Positions 16,222 to 24,650 are shown, numbered from the stretch's first letter. The stretch: DNA of 64,000 nucleotides from UBA7672 sp965229115 (GCA_965229115.1 CBDDIR010000003.1:682001-746000); one strand, 5' to 3'. Numbers and translations are program-made. The notes: generated by a model not told the origin, from the letters alone.

Positions 16222-18288
16222 ATCGCGAGCGATACAACTCTCCAGCGCGCTCTTGTCTTCGCGCCGCACGGGCGCGACGCGCAGCTTGCTGTGGCGTTGT
16301 TGAAGGAGGCAGGCATCCACGCCGAAGGCGTAGGCGAACTCGATGCGCTGGTGAATGCGCTCGGCGAAGACGTCACCTTCGTGGTCGCGTCCGAAGAAGC
16401 GATGCGCACGGCAAACCTGAGCGCCCTGCACGAATGGATCGAGCAGCAGCCCGCATGGTCAGACCTGCCGATCATCGTCCTCACGCAGCGCGGCGGCGGC
16501 CCCGAAAACAATCCTAGCGCAGCCCGCCTGCGCAACCGGCTGGGAAACATCTCCTTTCTCGAACGCCCGTTTCACCCAACAACATTCGCCAGCCTTGCGC
16601 TCACCGCAGTCAAGGCGCGCAGGCGTCAGTTCGATGCGCGCGAGCGCATCGACGAGCTGAAGGAAAGCCAGGAACGCCTCGCCACCGCCATGCTCGCCGG
16701 CAAGCTGGGGGCCTGGTCCTATGACCTCGCGTCCGGCGATCTGGTTACATCGGCGCTGTGCCGCCAGAACTACGGGCGTCGCACCGATCAGCCCTTCAGC
16801 TATGACGATCTTCTGGCAACGATCCATCCGGATGATGTGGGCGGAATGCGTGCGGCCGTGGCGCACAGCGTTGCGACAGGCGACGACTACGCCATCGAGT
16901 ATCGGGTCGTCTGGCCAGACGGCACGCACCACTGGACACAGGTCAATGGCAGGACGCTGAGCGACGCCACCGGCGCTACGCGATCCCTTGTCGGCGTGTC
17001 GATGGATATCACGGCTCGCAAAGCCGCAGAGATCGTGCTGCGCGAATCCAACGAGACGCTGGAGCATCGCGTTGCCGAGCGCACGCAGGAGCTTGAGCGA
17101 ACCCACGCGCAGGTGATCGAAGAGATCGGCCAACGCGAGCGCGTGGAAGAACAGCTGCGCCAGGCGCAGAAGATGGAGATGATCGGCCAGCTGACCGGCG
17201 GCGTCGCTCACGACTTCAACAACCTTCTGATGGCCGTGCTGAGCAATCTCGATCTCCTGCGCAAGCAATCGCCGCAGGACACGCGCTCCCTTCGCCTGAT
17301 AGACGGCGCCTTGCAGGGTGCTCGCCGCGGCGCCGCGCTCACGCAAAGGCTTCTCGCCTTCGCGCGCCGTCAAAGCCTCACCGTCCAGCCGGCCAGCATT
17401 CCTGCGCTGGTGGAAGGCATGCAGAACCTGCTGGAGAAATCCGTCGGGGCCGACATCGATCTCGAATATCGCATCAACCCCAACGTCCCGCTGGCCGTGA
17501 TCGACGGCAATCAGGTGGAGCTGGCGCTGCTCAATCTGGTCGTCAATGCGCGCGACGCGATGCCGAACGGCGGCAAGGCGACGATCGTCGTCGATCAGGC
17601 GGAGATCGGCGACACGTCAGACCTCGAACGCGGCGCCTACGTTCGCTTGTCGGTGATCGACACCGGCACGGGCATGGACGCTGACACGCTCGAGAAAGCC
17701 ATCGAGCCCTTCTTCTCCACCAAGGAGCTGGGCAAGGGCACCGGCCTCGGTCTGTCCATGATCCACGGCCTAGCCGTCCAGCTCCATGGCGCACTCCGCT
17801 TGTCGAGCAAGCCGGGCGAGGGCACCCGCGCCGATCTCTATCTCCCTGTCGGCGCCGCTCAGGTCGCCGCCGTCGAGCGTATCGAAGAGGACGAGCCGTC
17901 GCCGCTGAAAGACCTGCGCGCCAGGATCCTGCTCGTCGACGACGACATGCTGATCTCGATGAGCACCGTCGAAATGCTCGAAGACCTCGGCCACGAGGTC
18001 ATCGAGGTGAACTCCGGCGACAGCGCGCTTGCCGCCCTGAAGCGCGACAGCGGCATCGACCTTATGATCACCGATTTCTCGATGCCCGGCATGAACGGCG
18101 CTCAGCTTGCCGAACGCGCGCTCAACATGGCGCCGGGCCTGCCCATCATCCTGGCGACGGGCTACGCGGAAATGCCCGCCGGCACGTCGATCAACCTGCC
18201 GCGCCTGAGCAAGCCGTATTCGCAGGCCCAGCTCCAGCGCGAGATCGGCCGCCTCCTCGGCAGCCAGCCTGATGCCCGGCGGGAGTAA
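16222..18288 (+). CDS. Hybrid PAS histidine kinase with receiver domain, probable ATC start
   Basis: About 688 residues: an N-terminal receiver-like domain (1-135, with LGNISFLERPFHPTTF), a PAS domain (150-265), a coiled coil, HisKA with the phosphorylated His near 330 (GGVAHDFNNLL), an HATPase domain (NLVVNARDAM, DTGTGMD, GKGTGLGLSM) and a C-terminal receiver with the acceptor Asp near 618 (ITDFSMPG). It probably signals together with the KaiC-like protein. The conserved first strand ALVFAPHGRD lies upstream of the first GTG (16291). The only plausible start is ATC at 16222, eight bases after GGAGG (16209-16213). No ATG, GTG or TTG exists between the preceding TAG and 16291 in this frame. 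Confidence 0.85.
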   Translation: MASDTTLQRALVFAPHGRDAQLAVALLKEAGIHAEGVGELDALVNALGEDVTFVVASEEAMRTANLSALHEWIEQQPAWSDLPIIVLTQRGGGPENNPSAARLRNRLGNISFLERPFHPTTFASLALTAVKARRRQFDARERIDELKESQERLATAMLAGKLGAWSYDLASGDLVTSALCRQNYGRRTDQPFSYDDLLATIHPDDVGGMRAAVAHSVATGDDYAIEYRVVWPDGTHHWTQVNGRTLSDATGATRSLVGVSMDITARKAAEIVLRESNETLEHRVAERTQELERTHAQVIEEIGQRERVEEQLRQAQKMEMIGQLTGGVAHDFNNLLMAVLSNLDLLRKQSPQDTRSLRLIDGALQGARRGAALTQRLLAFARRQSLTVQPASIPALVEGMQNLLEKSVGADIDLEYRINPNVPLAVIDGNQVELALLNLVVNARDAMPNGGKATIVVDQAEIGDTSDLERGAYVRLSVIDTGTGMDADTLEKAIEPFFSTKELGKGTGLGLSMIHGLAVQLHGALRLSSKPGEGTRADLYLPVGAAQVAAVERIEEDEPSPLKDLRARILLVDDDMLISMSTVEMLEDLGHEVIEVNSGDSALAALKRDSGIDLMITDFSMPGMNGAQLAERALNMAPGLPIILATGYAEMPAGTSINLPRLSKPYSQAQLQREIGRLLGSQPDARRE

Positions 18289-18320
18289 GGGGTCGGCGCA
18301 CGCACCTGCCTGAAACGCAA

Positions 18321-18372
18321 ATGCCCGTTTTGGGCTAATAGCGCACGTTCGCTATCAGCCCAAAACGGGCAT
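18321..18372. repeat. Long near-perfect palindrome between the kinase and rpsU
   Basis: The arms 18321-18343 and 18350-18372 match in 22 of 23 positions around a CACGTT loop. Each arm also contains its own small palindrome (GCCC-GTTTT-GGGC). It sits between two convergent genes, where it could end transcription in both directions, but neither side has a T-run. Confidence 0.6.
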
Positions 18373-18416
18373 CCATTGCTTGCTGCAAGATTGCAGGTCG
18401 ACCGGGCGAAATCGTC

Positions 18417-18438
18417 GGGCGGCGTTTATGCGCCGCCC
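18417..18438 (-). terminator. GC hairpin after rpsU, terminator-like
   Basis: GGGCGGCG - TTTATG - CGCCGCCC is a perfect 8-bp stem nine bases beyond the rpsU stop. The U-run is poor, so termination strength is uncertain. Confidence 0.45.
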
Positions 18439-18446
18439 AAGCGTTT

Positions 18447-18680
18447 CTAGCCGCGGGTCGAGACCGGCTTCGGAAGCAGGCCTTCGCGCTGGGCGCGTTT
18501 ACGGGCCAGCTTGCGCGCACGGCGCACAGCCTCGGCCTTCCGACGCGCCTTGGCTTCGGACGGTTTTTCGAAAGCGGTGCGGGCTTTCATTTCACGGAAG
18601 ATGCCTTCGCGTTGCATCTTCTTTTTGAGGGCTTTCAGCGCCTGGTCGACGTTGTTGTCCCGGACCACGATAACTACGAT
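18447..18680 (-). CDS. rpsU: Small ribosomal subunit protein bS21, probable ATC start
   Basis: bS21 is a small basic 30S protein involved in initiation. The body (VRDNNVDQALKALKKKMQRE, then FEKPSEAKARRKAEAVRRAR) is clear. The first standard start, GTG 18668, would lose the N-terminal strand and lies 18 bases from the ribosome site. Aligned with E. coli S21 (M-P-V-I-K-V-R), the codons here read I-V-V-I-V-V-R, so ATC at 18678-18680 stands at the initiator Met. It has GGAGAG six bases upstream. A 6-codon out-of-frame mini-ORF (ATG at 18694) overlaps this region. With ATC the protein has 77 residues. Confidence 0.9.
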   Translation of the reverse strand: MVVIVVRDNNVDQALKALKKKMQREGIFREMKARTAFEKPSEAKARRKAEAVRRARKLARKRAQREGLLPKPVSTRG

Positions 18681-18830
18681 TTGAAACTCTCCATCGCTTC
18701 CCCGGCATCGCTAAGCCATGTCGGGCGACGCCCCGATACCACGGAACATCCGGGCTGCCCACCTTTTCCGCTTAACTGCGTTCCGGCTTCGAAAATCCCC
18801 GGAAATCGGCCGTTTACGGGGAAAAGGGCC

Positions 18831-19112
18831 TCAGTTCCCGCCGGTCGCAGCCCTGTCCCGGGTAATAAATCCGGCGATCGCCCGCCGCTCGTCCGGGGTC
18901 AGAGTCGCCCCCATCGCCTTCATCTTGCCCGTCTCAAGCGCGCTGACGATGGCCCCGGGCGACCATTTCCGCAGCACCGATATGTCCGGAACCCCCGGCT
19001 GGCCCGGCTCATGGCAGCTCTTGCAATGGAACTCATAGTTCAGCTGGGCATCCCCAAGCGGAGCCGCCGGGGTCTGTTCGAACATCACGAGAAACAGGAA
19101 CAGGCTGATCAC
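18831..19112 (-). CDS. Small secreted c-type cytochrome
   Basis: A 93-residue protein with a hydrophobic export signal (ISLFLFLVMF), a haem site CKSCH near residues 30-34, and a C-terminal helix with LTPDERRAIAGFI. It resembles the single cytochrome module found fused to PQQ dehydrogenases, but here it stands alone. The start GTG overlaps the stop TGA of the upstream oxygenase-like gene (GTGA), so the two are translationally coupled, suggesting that it carries electrons for that enzyme's pathway. Confidence 0.75.
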   Translation of the reverse strand: MISLFLFLVMFEQTPAAPLGDAQLNYEFHCKSCHEPGQPGVPDISVLRKWSPGAIVSALETGKMKAMGATLTPDERRAIAGFITRDRAATGGN

Positions 19113-20164
19113 GCGATCGTCGCCTGCTTCAGCTGCTGCGAGCTCGGGATCACAAAGAACCACGTCACCCGCGCCTTCTCCCGGCGATAGGACGGGTTGG
19201 TGTGCGTCGTCCCGAACGCATCCCAGATCATCGTCTCGTTCTCGCCCGACCACGCCATGTAGCGGTTGCGCTGCACATTGACATGCGCCCACAGCTCCGC
19301 GATCACCGCGCGGCCTTCATCCTCGGGCATGCCTTCGATCAGGCTCTGCGGGTTCTTCGGAATATAAAGCTGCGGCGCCTTCGTGTTGTAATGCTCCAGC
19401 ACCATCGGCCGGCGCAGCGCCGTCTTGGCGTCGAACGCCGGCAGCTCGTCATAGGGCGTCGAGGTGGTCGAAAGCCCCGCGTGCAGGGCGTAGCTCCGCT
19501 CCACGATCTGCTTCAGATGCTTCGGCAGCGTCCGATAAGCCGCCTGCATGTCCACGAACGTATGCGGAGAGGAGGGTGGCACATCGATCGTCGTGTTGAT
19601 CGAATACGCCCCGCCATCCGTATGCAGCGTCTCGATATAGCGCGGCTTGCGCGAAACGGTGGGCGTAGGCTCCGCCGGCCCCCCGAAGTCCGCGATAAAG
19701 GAAAACTCGCCATAGTCCGCCCGCTTCGGCCGAACCGGCGCGCCCTGCGTTGCCGGCTGCCCCGCATACCCATCGGCATTGCCCGCAGCCGGCGTAGCGG
19801 GAGCAGCCGCTGCACGCGGCGCAACCTTGCCATCGCGCGGATAACCAAGCGCATACGCCATCGCGCCCACCGCCGGCCGCGTCAGCGGCGCTTCCGGCCG
19901 CACATGCAGGATCAGGTGCTTGTCGAGTTTCGATTTGATCTCGGCGCTCGCCACCGGATCATTGGCCAGCAGACCAAAATCCTTGGTCTCCAGCACGGCC
20001 GCAAACCCGTCATTCATCGGCTTCAGGCTGTAGAGCCCGGTCTTCGAAACATACGGCGCCGAGACTTCTCCGGAGCTCGTCCCCAAAACAGACTGGCACG
20101 CGCCCAGCCCCATCGCCGGCGTCACCACCAGGCCAGCAAGAGCGGTCCGCCGCGAAATCTTCAC
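19109..20164 (-). CDS. Exported TauD/TfdA-like dioxygenase family protein
   Basis: A 351-residue protein. The start is GTG 20164 with GGGAG eight bases upstream; this places a twin-arginine signal (KISRRTALAGLVV) at the very N-terminus, followed by a possible lipobox (MGLGAC). The body shows TauD-type iron ligands: HTD in the LHTDGGAYS segment and a later His in GTTHTNPSYRRE, with the substrate-side LYIPKNPQSLIEGMPEDEG. TauD enzymes are normally cytosolic 2-oxoglutarate oxygenases, so Tat export would be unusual. An Ala/Pro-rich insertion lies near residues 125-150. The cytochrome gene overlaps its stop. Confidence 0.7.
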   Translation of the reverse strand: MKISRRTALAGLVVTPAMGLGACQSVLGTSSGEVSAPYVSKTGLYSLKPMNDGFAAVLETKDFGLLANDPVASAEIKSKLDKHLILHVRPEAPLTRPAVGAMAYALGYPRDGKVAPRAAAAPATPAAGNADGYAGQPATQGAPVRPKRADYGEFSFIADFGGPAEPTPTVSRKPRYIETLHTDGGAYSINTTIDVPPSSPHTFVDMQAAYRTLPKHLKQIVERSYALHAGLSTTSTPYDELPAFDAKTALRRPMVLEHYNTKAPQLYIPKNPQSLIEGMPEDEGRAVIAELWAHVNVQRNRYMAWSGENETMIWDAFGTTHTNPSYRREKARVTWFFVIPSSQQLKQATIA

Positions 20165-20384
20165 GATAAGCTCCCTAAATCCGCTTCTAGGCGCGTACTC
20201 TGACGGTACGTCACCCACAAAGCGTCCTGCGCCAAACCGCGTCCAATCACATCTGATTGTAGCGCCGCGCTACTTCTAATCGCAGTCCTGAGCATTCGCC
20301 TGCCGCGCTCCCGAATGACGCGATTGACCACCACATCATCGCGTGCAACTAAGCAATTAGTTTATAGAGCTGGGTGTGTGCCGG

Positions 20385-21899
20385 ATGAGAGTTTTAGCAG
20401 CAAGCTGTGCAACCTTTGCCTTGATGGCAGGTGCGTGCGCGACGCCTGTGCCGCAACAGCAAACGACAATCGCGCCAGCGCCCGTTTCCGCGCTCGCGCC
20501 CTCCACGTTGAACGCGGAAGACAGCCGAACGCAGGCGCGTCTTGCTGAAACGATCGACGGCTATGTTCGCAATCGGGGTTTCAACGGCGTGGTGCTCGTG
20601 GCGAACGCCAATGGCGTGGTCGTTCATCAGGCCCGAGGCGTTTCCTCGCTGGAGCAGGGCGCCGCGCTTGGCCCTGACGATGTTTTCCGCATCGGCTCTT
20701 TGACCAAGCCTCTGACCGCCGTGCTTGTTCTTTCGCTCGTCAGCGAAGGACGACTGCGACTCGACGGCTCGCTCGGCGAATATCTTCCAGAGCTCTATGC
20801 CAACACGCCCGCCAGCGGGGTGACGATCGAACAACTTCTCGCGCACACATCGGGACTGAAGGATGTGCCCGGCAACTACTACGATCCCTTCTGGGCGACA
20901 GCCGCGCGCCAGACCTTCACGCCGGAAGCCTTCGCCAAACAGTGGATCGTGCCGGAAATTTCCAGCCCGCCCGGCAAGTGGCGCTACAACAATAACGGCT
21001 TCTATCTTCTGGGGCTGATCGTCGAACGGGTGACGAAGACATCCTATGCCGATGCGCTTCAACAGAAGGTGCTGACACCCGCCGGCATGACGCACAGCGG
21101 CGTCTATGACGTCAGCACAGTCGTCCCGCATCTGGCGAGCGGCTATGCGCGTTCGGATTTCGGTATGATGGATCGGCCGATGTTCGTGAACCCGACCGTG
21201 AGCTATGCGGCGGCGGGCGCCTATTCGACCGCGGCCGACCTGCTTGCCTTCAGCAAGGCTTTGATGAGTGACCGGCTGCTGCCGGCCGACCTGAAGAGCC
21301 GCATGTTTGCCGATGACGGCGACCAGTACGGTCTGGGTTGGGGCATCGAGAGCTGGGCGACGACGGAGGGCGGCAAGGCGACCGTCCAGACGCACCTCGG
21401 CAGCATTCCCGGCTATCAAAGCCTGTTCGCGCGCGCCGACGACGGGACGGTGGTGGTGATCCTCAACAACTACTGGCAGGGGCTGACCGTGGTCGATCTG
21501 GGGCGCGATCTGTTTGCCGTTGCGCATGGCGCGCCTGCGCGCGCGCCCAAGCGCATGCTCAGCGATCTGCTCACGCCGATTGCAGCACGCGGCAGCATCG
21601 ATGCGATGGACGCTGCGTATCGTTCGGCGCCGACCGAGGGAGAAGAGGCCTATGACGTCAGCGAAGGCACGCTTAACAGCCTCGGCTACACCCTGCTTCG
21701 CAAGGGCTACAAGGAGCCGGCCGTCCGCGTCTTCGAATGGAATGTCGCCGCACACCCGCAATCGGCAAACGTGCACGACAGCCTCGGCGAGGCCTATCTC
21801 GCCGTTGGCCGCCGTGACGACGCACGGAAGAGCTACGAGAGCGCTCTGAAACTGGACCCATCCAGCACCAGCGCCCGCGCAGCCCTCGCCGGGCTGTGA
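20385..21899 (+). CDS. Beta-lactamase-like serine hydrolase with C-terminal TPR
   Basis: A 504-residue exported protein. The signal peptide is lipoprotein-like (LMAGAC, Cys near 18). The class C/penicillin-binding fold has all three motifs: S-x-x-K in IGSLTKPLTA, Y-x-N in WRYNNNGFYL and H-x-G in THLGSIPG. After about residue 390 a TPR segment appears (SLGEAYLAVGRRDDARKSYE, LKLDPSS). Such proteins are usually esterases, peptidases or cell-wall hydrolases and seldom true beta-lactamases. ATG 20385 is preferred to a GTG three codons upstream. Confidence 0.88.
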   Translation: MRVLAASCATFALMAGACATPVPQQQTTIAPAPVSALAPSTLNAEDSRTQARLAETIDGYVRNRGFNGVVLVANANGVVVHQARGVSSLEQGAALGPDDVFRIGSLTKPLTAVLVLSLVSEGRLRLDGSLGEYLPELYANTPASGVTIEQLLAHTSGLKDVPGNYYDPFWATAARQTFTPEAFAKQWIVPEISSPPGKWRYNNNGFYLLGLIVERVTKTSYADALQQKVLTPAGMTHSGVYDVSTVVPHLASGYARSDFGMMDRPMFVNPTVSYAAAGAYSTAADLLAFSKALMSDRLLPADLKSRMFADDGDQYGLGWGIESWATTEGGKATVQTHLGSIPGYQSLFARADDGTVVVILNNYWQGLTVVDLGRDLFAVAHGAPARAPKRMLSDLLTPIAARGSIDAMDAAYRSAPTEGEEAYDVSEGTLNSLGYTLLRKGYKEPAVRVFEWNVAAHPQSANVHDSLGEAYLAVGRRDDARKSYESALKLDPSSTSARAALAGL

Positions 21900-21956
21900 C
21901 CCTCACAAGCCCGCGCATGCGTTCGGATAAGTGATCGTCCGACGCCCATCCGCCAG

Positions 21957-22604
21957 CTAGTTCGCCGGCTTGGCCGCCGCCGCAGCCGCCGCCCGGAACG
22001 CCATCAGCTGCTGCATCGCAGCCTGCTGGTCCGCCGGCAGGTCGACCTTCGGGCAGCGCGGATCGGTGTTCTGGATCGCCCGCGCCATCACCGGCGTCAC
22101 CGGGATAGGCGCGCAGCCATGCGTCTGCTCGCAGATCATGTCCCACTTCTTCTCCGCCTGCGCGTGGCAGGAGAGGCAGTTGCCGCCGAACTGGTTCACC
22201 ACTTCGGTCGAGCCGCGCACATTGATCTTCGTGCCAGTCGCCGACGGGATCAACTCGAAGAACTCCCAGTCGTTCGTCGCAGCGTTATAGCCCGGATAGT
22301 GCTTCACCATCGCCTCGCCCGGCACCAGCTGCACGACCGACCCCGGCGGATACTGTCCGCCATCGGCATTGTTCGCCGCAGCAACCGTCGCGTCGATATC
22401 GCCGATCAGATTGCCAACGAAATACCCGCGCACGGCCTTCAGGTCGCGAATACACCCGAAGCTCGCCTCGGTGATTTCCAGCGGCTTGTGCGCCGCGACA
22501 GAAGCCGGCGCCGCCGCCAGAGCCGCAGGCTGCTCCACCGCCGGCGGATTGGCGCACGCAGCCGCCGCCAGCATGGCCAGAGCCACAAAAGTTTTCTTCA
22601 GCAT
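21957..22604 (-). CDS. Cytochrome P460-type haem lipoprotein
   Basis: A 215-residue protein with lipobox LAAAAC (Cys near 17). The domain shows GYFVGN, QYPPGSVVQLVPGEAMVKHYP and WEFFEL, the pattern of the cytochrome P460 fold, followed by a haem-binding CLSCH near residue 145. P460 proteins oxidise hydroxylamine or similar small molecules, but many members, including this type, have no proven substrate. Further cysteines (CEQTHGC, PRCP) are unusual. It stands alone, divergent from the broken beta-barrel gene. Confidence 0.72.
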   Translation of the reverse strand: MLKKTFVALAMLAAAACANPPAVEQPAALAAAPASVAAHKPLEITEASFGCIRDLKAVRGYFVGNLIGDIDATVAAANNADGGQYPPGSVVQLVPGEAMVKHYPGYNAATNDWEFFELIPSATGTKINVRGSTEVVNQFGGNCLSCHAQAEKKWDMICEQTHGCAPIPVTPVMARAIQNTDPRCPKVDLPADQQAAMQQLMAFRAAAAAAAKPAN

Positions 22605-22910
22605 GTCCCGACTCCCCGTCTCGTTCCCCCGACACTACGACCGGGCAAGGCGCCAAGCAAACGCTCCTTTCGCCGCCAGCTACACCGCCTCTGCTTGGCC
22701 CTGGTACATCCACCCCAACACATCGGCGAAGCTCGCAATGTCCGCCTTCGGCGAACAACCAACGTCCGCATAAACCCCAAGCGAACACGCGCCGCGACCG
22801 GCTGGCGGATTTAATATTACTCCCCGTGATCGCCGCGCGATTGCCCATTTTTCGCCATGCGATCTCAACAGCGTCCCCGCGTCACATTCCGTGACGTTGG
22901 GGACTTCTCG
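22605..22910. other. 306-bp divergent intergenic region, no gene supported
   Basis: It lies between the P460 gene and the broken beta-barrel gene. The only notable item is the inverted repeat CGTCAC - ATTCC - GTGACG (22880-22896), directly ahead of GGGGAC and the beta-barrel ATG. Short reading frames on either strand lack ribosome sites and recognisable composition. Confidence 0.5.
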
Positions 22911-23435
22911 ATGAAATTCAGAACACTGCTGGTCGCGCTCATCGGCGCGAGCGGACTTCTTGCGCCTTCAGCATTCGCACAGGTCTATGCGGGCGCCAGC
23001 TATTCGATGCTCGAGCTCGAGACGTCGACGAACGACGTCAACATGAAGGCGGTCACGGCGCGCCTGGGCTATCAGTTCATGCCGTTTCTGGCTGTCGAGG
23101 TAGAAGGCTCGCGGGGTGTCGACAAGGGCGAGTATCGATGGCCTGGCTCCTTCCCGACCAGTTCGGAGGTTGGCGTTCAAAGTCAGGTCAGTGCCTTTGC
23201 CGTGGGCAAAGTCCCGCTGCCCATCGGCGGCACGCTGTTTGGCAGGGTGGGGTATCATGCGCTCACGCTCGCTGAGCAGACGAATGACCTCAAGGATGGC
23301 AATGGCGCGGCCTACGGCGCCGGTGTCGAGTTCGGCATTCTGCCGGGCATCGATGCGCCTCTTTAATACACCGAGTATCAGGGCATGCGAGACAATGTCC
23401 GCTCCTTCGGCCTTGGCGCGCAGATGAAGTTCTAG
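22911..23435 (+). pseudogene. Outer-membrane beta-barrel gene interrupted by an in-frame TAA
   Basis: ATG 22911 opens a secreted protein (signal ending SAFAQ near residue 23) with barrel strands such as VYAGASYSMLELET and GYQFMPFLAVEVEGSRG. Reading stops at TAA 23364-23366 after 151 codons, but the same frame continues for 22 more codons (YTEYQGMRDNV then FGLGAQMKF) to TAG 23433-23435. The continuation ends in Phe and looks like the last beta-strands. A single G-to-T change (GAA to TAA) would explain it. Without the C-terminal strand and Phe the barrel should not assemble, so it is probably a recent pseudogene, unless the stop is read through. It resembles the intact gene at 4413. Confidence 0.75.
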
Positions 23436-23543
23436 GCGCGCCGCGCCGACAACCTGAAGCGCGTTTGCATGCAGGCGTTGTGGCTCTCGTCAGGGATGTT
23501 CCGGCTGCCGATGAGAGCCACAACCGATTGAGCGTTCAACCGC

Positions 23544-24179
23544 TCACCTCTCCTTCGCAGCGTCCAGCAGATAGGCGCGGCACATCTTCGGCAGCTCGTT
23601 GGCGACGACTTTCAGCATGGCGGGCGAGGCGTCGCGTTCCAGCAGGGTTTGCGTCGTGCCGATCACGGCAGCCTGCAATGTGATCGCCACCTTGCGGAGG
23701 TCCGCGAATTTCGCGTCGGATGCGCTTCCCAGCGCCGCGCTGATGATCCGGTTGACGCGCGCCGCATTCTCTTTCTGAAGCGCCGCGAGATCCAGCTCCG
23801 GCGCAATGCGATAGAGAGCGCGCGTCGTCGCGAAGTTCGCTGTCTTCGCGCCAAGGTAAGCCGCAACGAGCGCATCCGAAATCGCCGCGAGCTTGCGGCC
23901 ATGATAGCGCTCGCCGACCGCTTCGATCGCCGCGACGATGCCATCCAGATGGCGCTTCAGCACGGCGTGAAGCAGAGCCCGCTTGTGCGGAAAATACTGG
24001 TACATCGTGCCAACGGAAACGCCGGCTCTCTCCGCAACCCGCGTCGTCGTCAGCCGCGCCGCGCCGTCGCTCAGCAAAACCTGAATGGTCGCGTCGAATA
24101 TCGCCTCAAGCGTCGCCGCCGATCGCGCCTGTCGAGGTGTTTTGCGGGCGTTTAAAGCCTGCGCCGGAGTGTCGGGCAT
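23544..24179 (-). CDS. TetR/AcrR-family regulator
   Basis: A 211-residue repressor-type protein. The helix-turn-helix is at about residues 22-68 (LTTTRVAERAGVSVGTMYQYFPHKRALLHAVL), with a TetR C-terminal domain including TLLERDAS and a dimer helix. It is divergent from the SnoaL-like gene, 79 bp between starts; this gap contains GGTCAACCGGTC around an ACCGGT core (24223-24228) that could be its operator. The ligand is unknown. Confidence 0.88.
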   Translation of the reverse strand: MPDTPAQALNARKTPRQARSAATLEAIFDATIQVLLSDGAARLTTTRVAERAGVSVGTMYQYFPHKRALLHAVLKRHLDGIVAAIEAVGERYHGRKLAAISDALVAAYLGAKTANFATTRALYRIAPELDLAALQKENAARVNRIISAALGSASDAKFADLRKVAITLQAAVIGTTQTLLERDASPAMLKVVANELPKMCRAYLLDAAKER

Positions 24180-24258
24180 AAGCGAATACCAAAAACCGAA
24201 GAATGCTTCATATTGTAGGTCAACCGGTCCGCCTCAGCCAGATGCAAAGGTTCCCCCG

Positions 24259-24648
24259 ATGACTGCAACCTCGCCACAGGCCTGCGCCGCAGATTTCGCC
24301 GCCGCTCTCATCCGCCGCGACATCGACGCCGCGCTGGCGCTGCTCTCCGATGAAGTCGTGCTGTTCTTCAGCAACGGAACCACCATCGTCGGCAAGGAAG
24401 CCTTCGCCAAAACCATGACCGCGGCATGGGCCGTGATCGAAAACTACAAATACGAAAGCACCGGCTCGGACTGGATCACCCAGACCGACACCGCAGCCGC
24501 CGTCATCTACAGCTTCACCTGGTCCGGCGTCGCCCGCGGCCAGAACGTAGGCGGCTCCGGCCGCGGCACCCGCGTCTTCGCCAAAAAGGCAGATGGCGCC
24601 TGGCTCATGACCCACGAGCACATCAGCAACGGCCAGTGGAAAGCCTGA
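24259..24648 (+). CDS. SnoaL/DUF4440-like small protein
   Basis: A 129-residue NTF2-fold protein: an N-terminal helix (ACAADFAAALIRRDIDAALA), the strand ALLSDEVVLFFSNG, and paired strands ending RVFAKKADGAWLMTHEHIS. The family includes cyclases, isomerases and orphan ligand-binding proteins; nothing here fixes the substrate. The divergent TetR gene is its likely regulator. A REP-like palindrome follows the stop at once. Confidence 0.75.
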   Translation: MTATSPQACAADFAAALIRRDIDAALALLSDEVVLFFSNGTTIVGKEAFAKTMTAAWAVIENYKYESTGSDWITQTDTAAAVIYSFTWSGVARGQNVGGSGRGTRVFAKKADGAWLMTHEHISNGQWKA

Positions 24649-24650
24649 GC

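Noticed and set aside
22680..22868. 62-residue minus-strand ORF in the divergent gap
   Set aside because: No ribosome site, no neighbour support; composition is uninformative.
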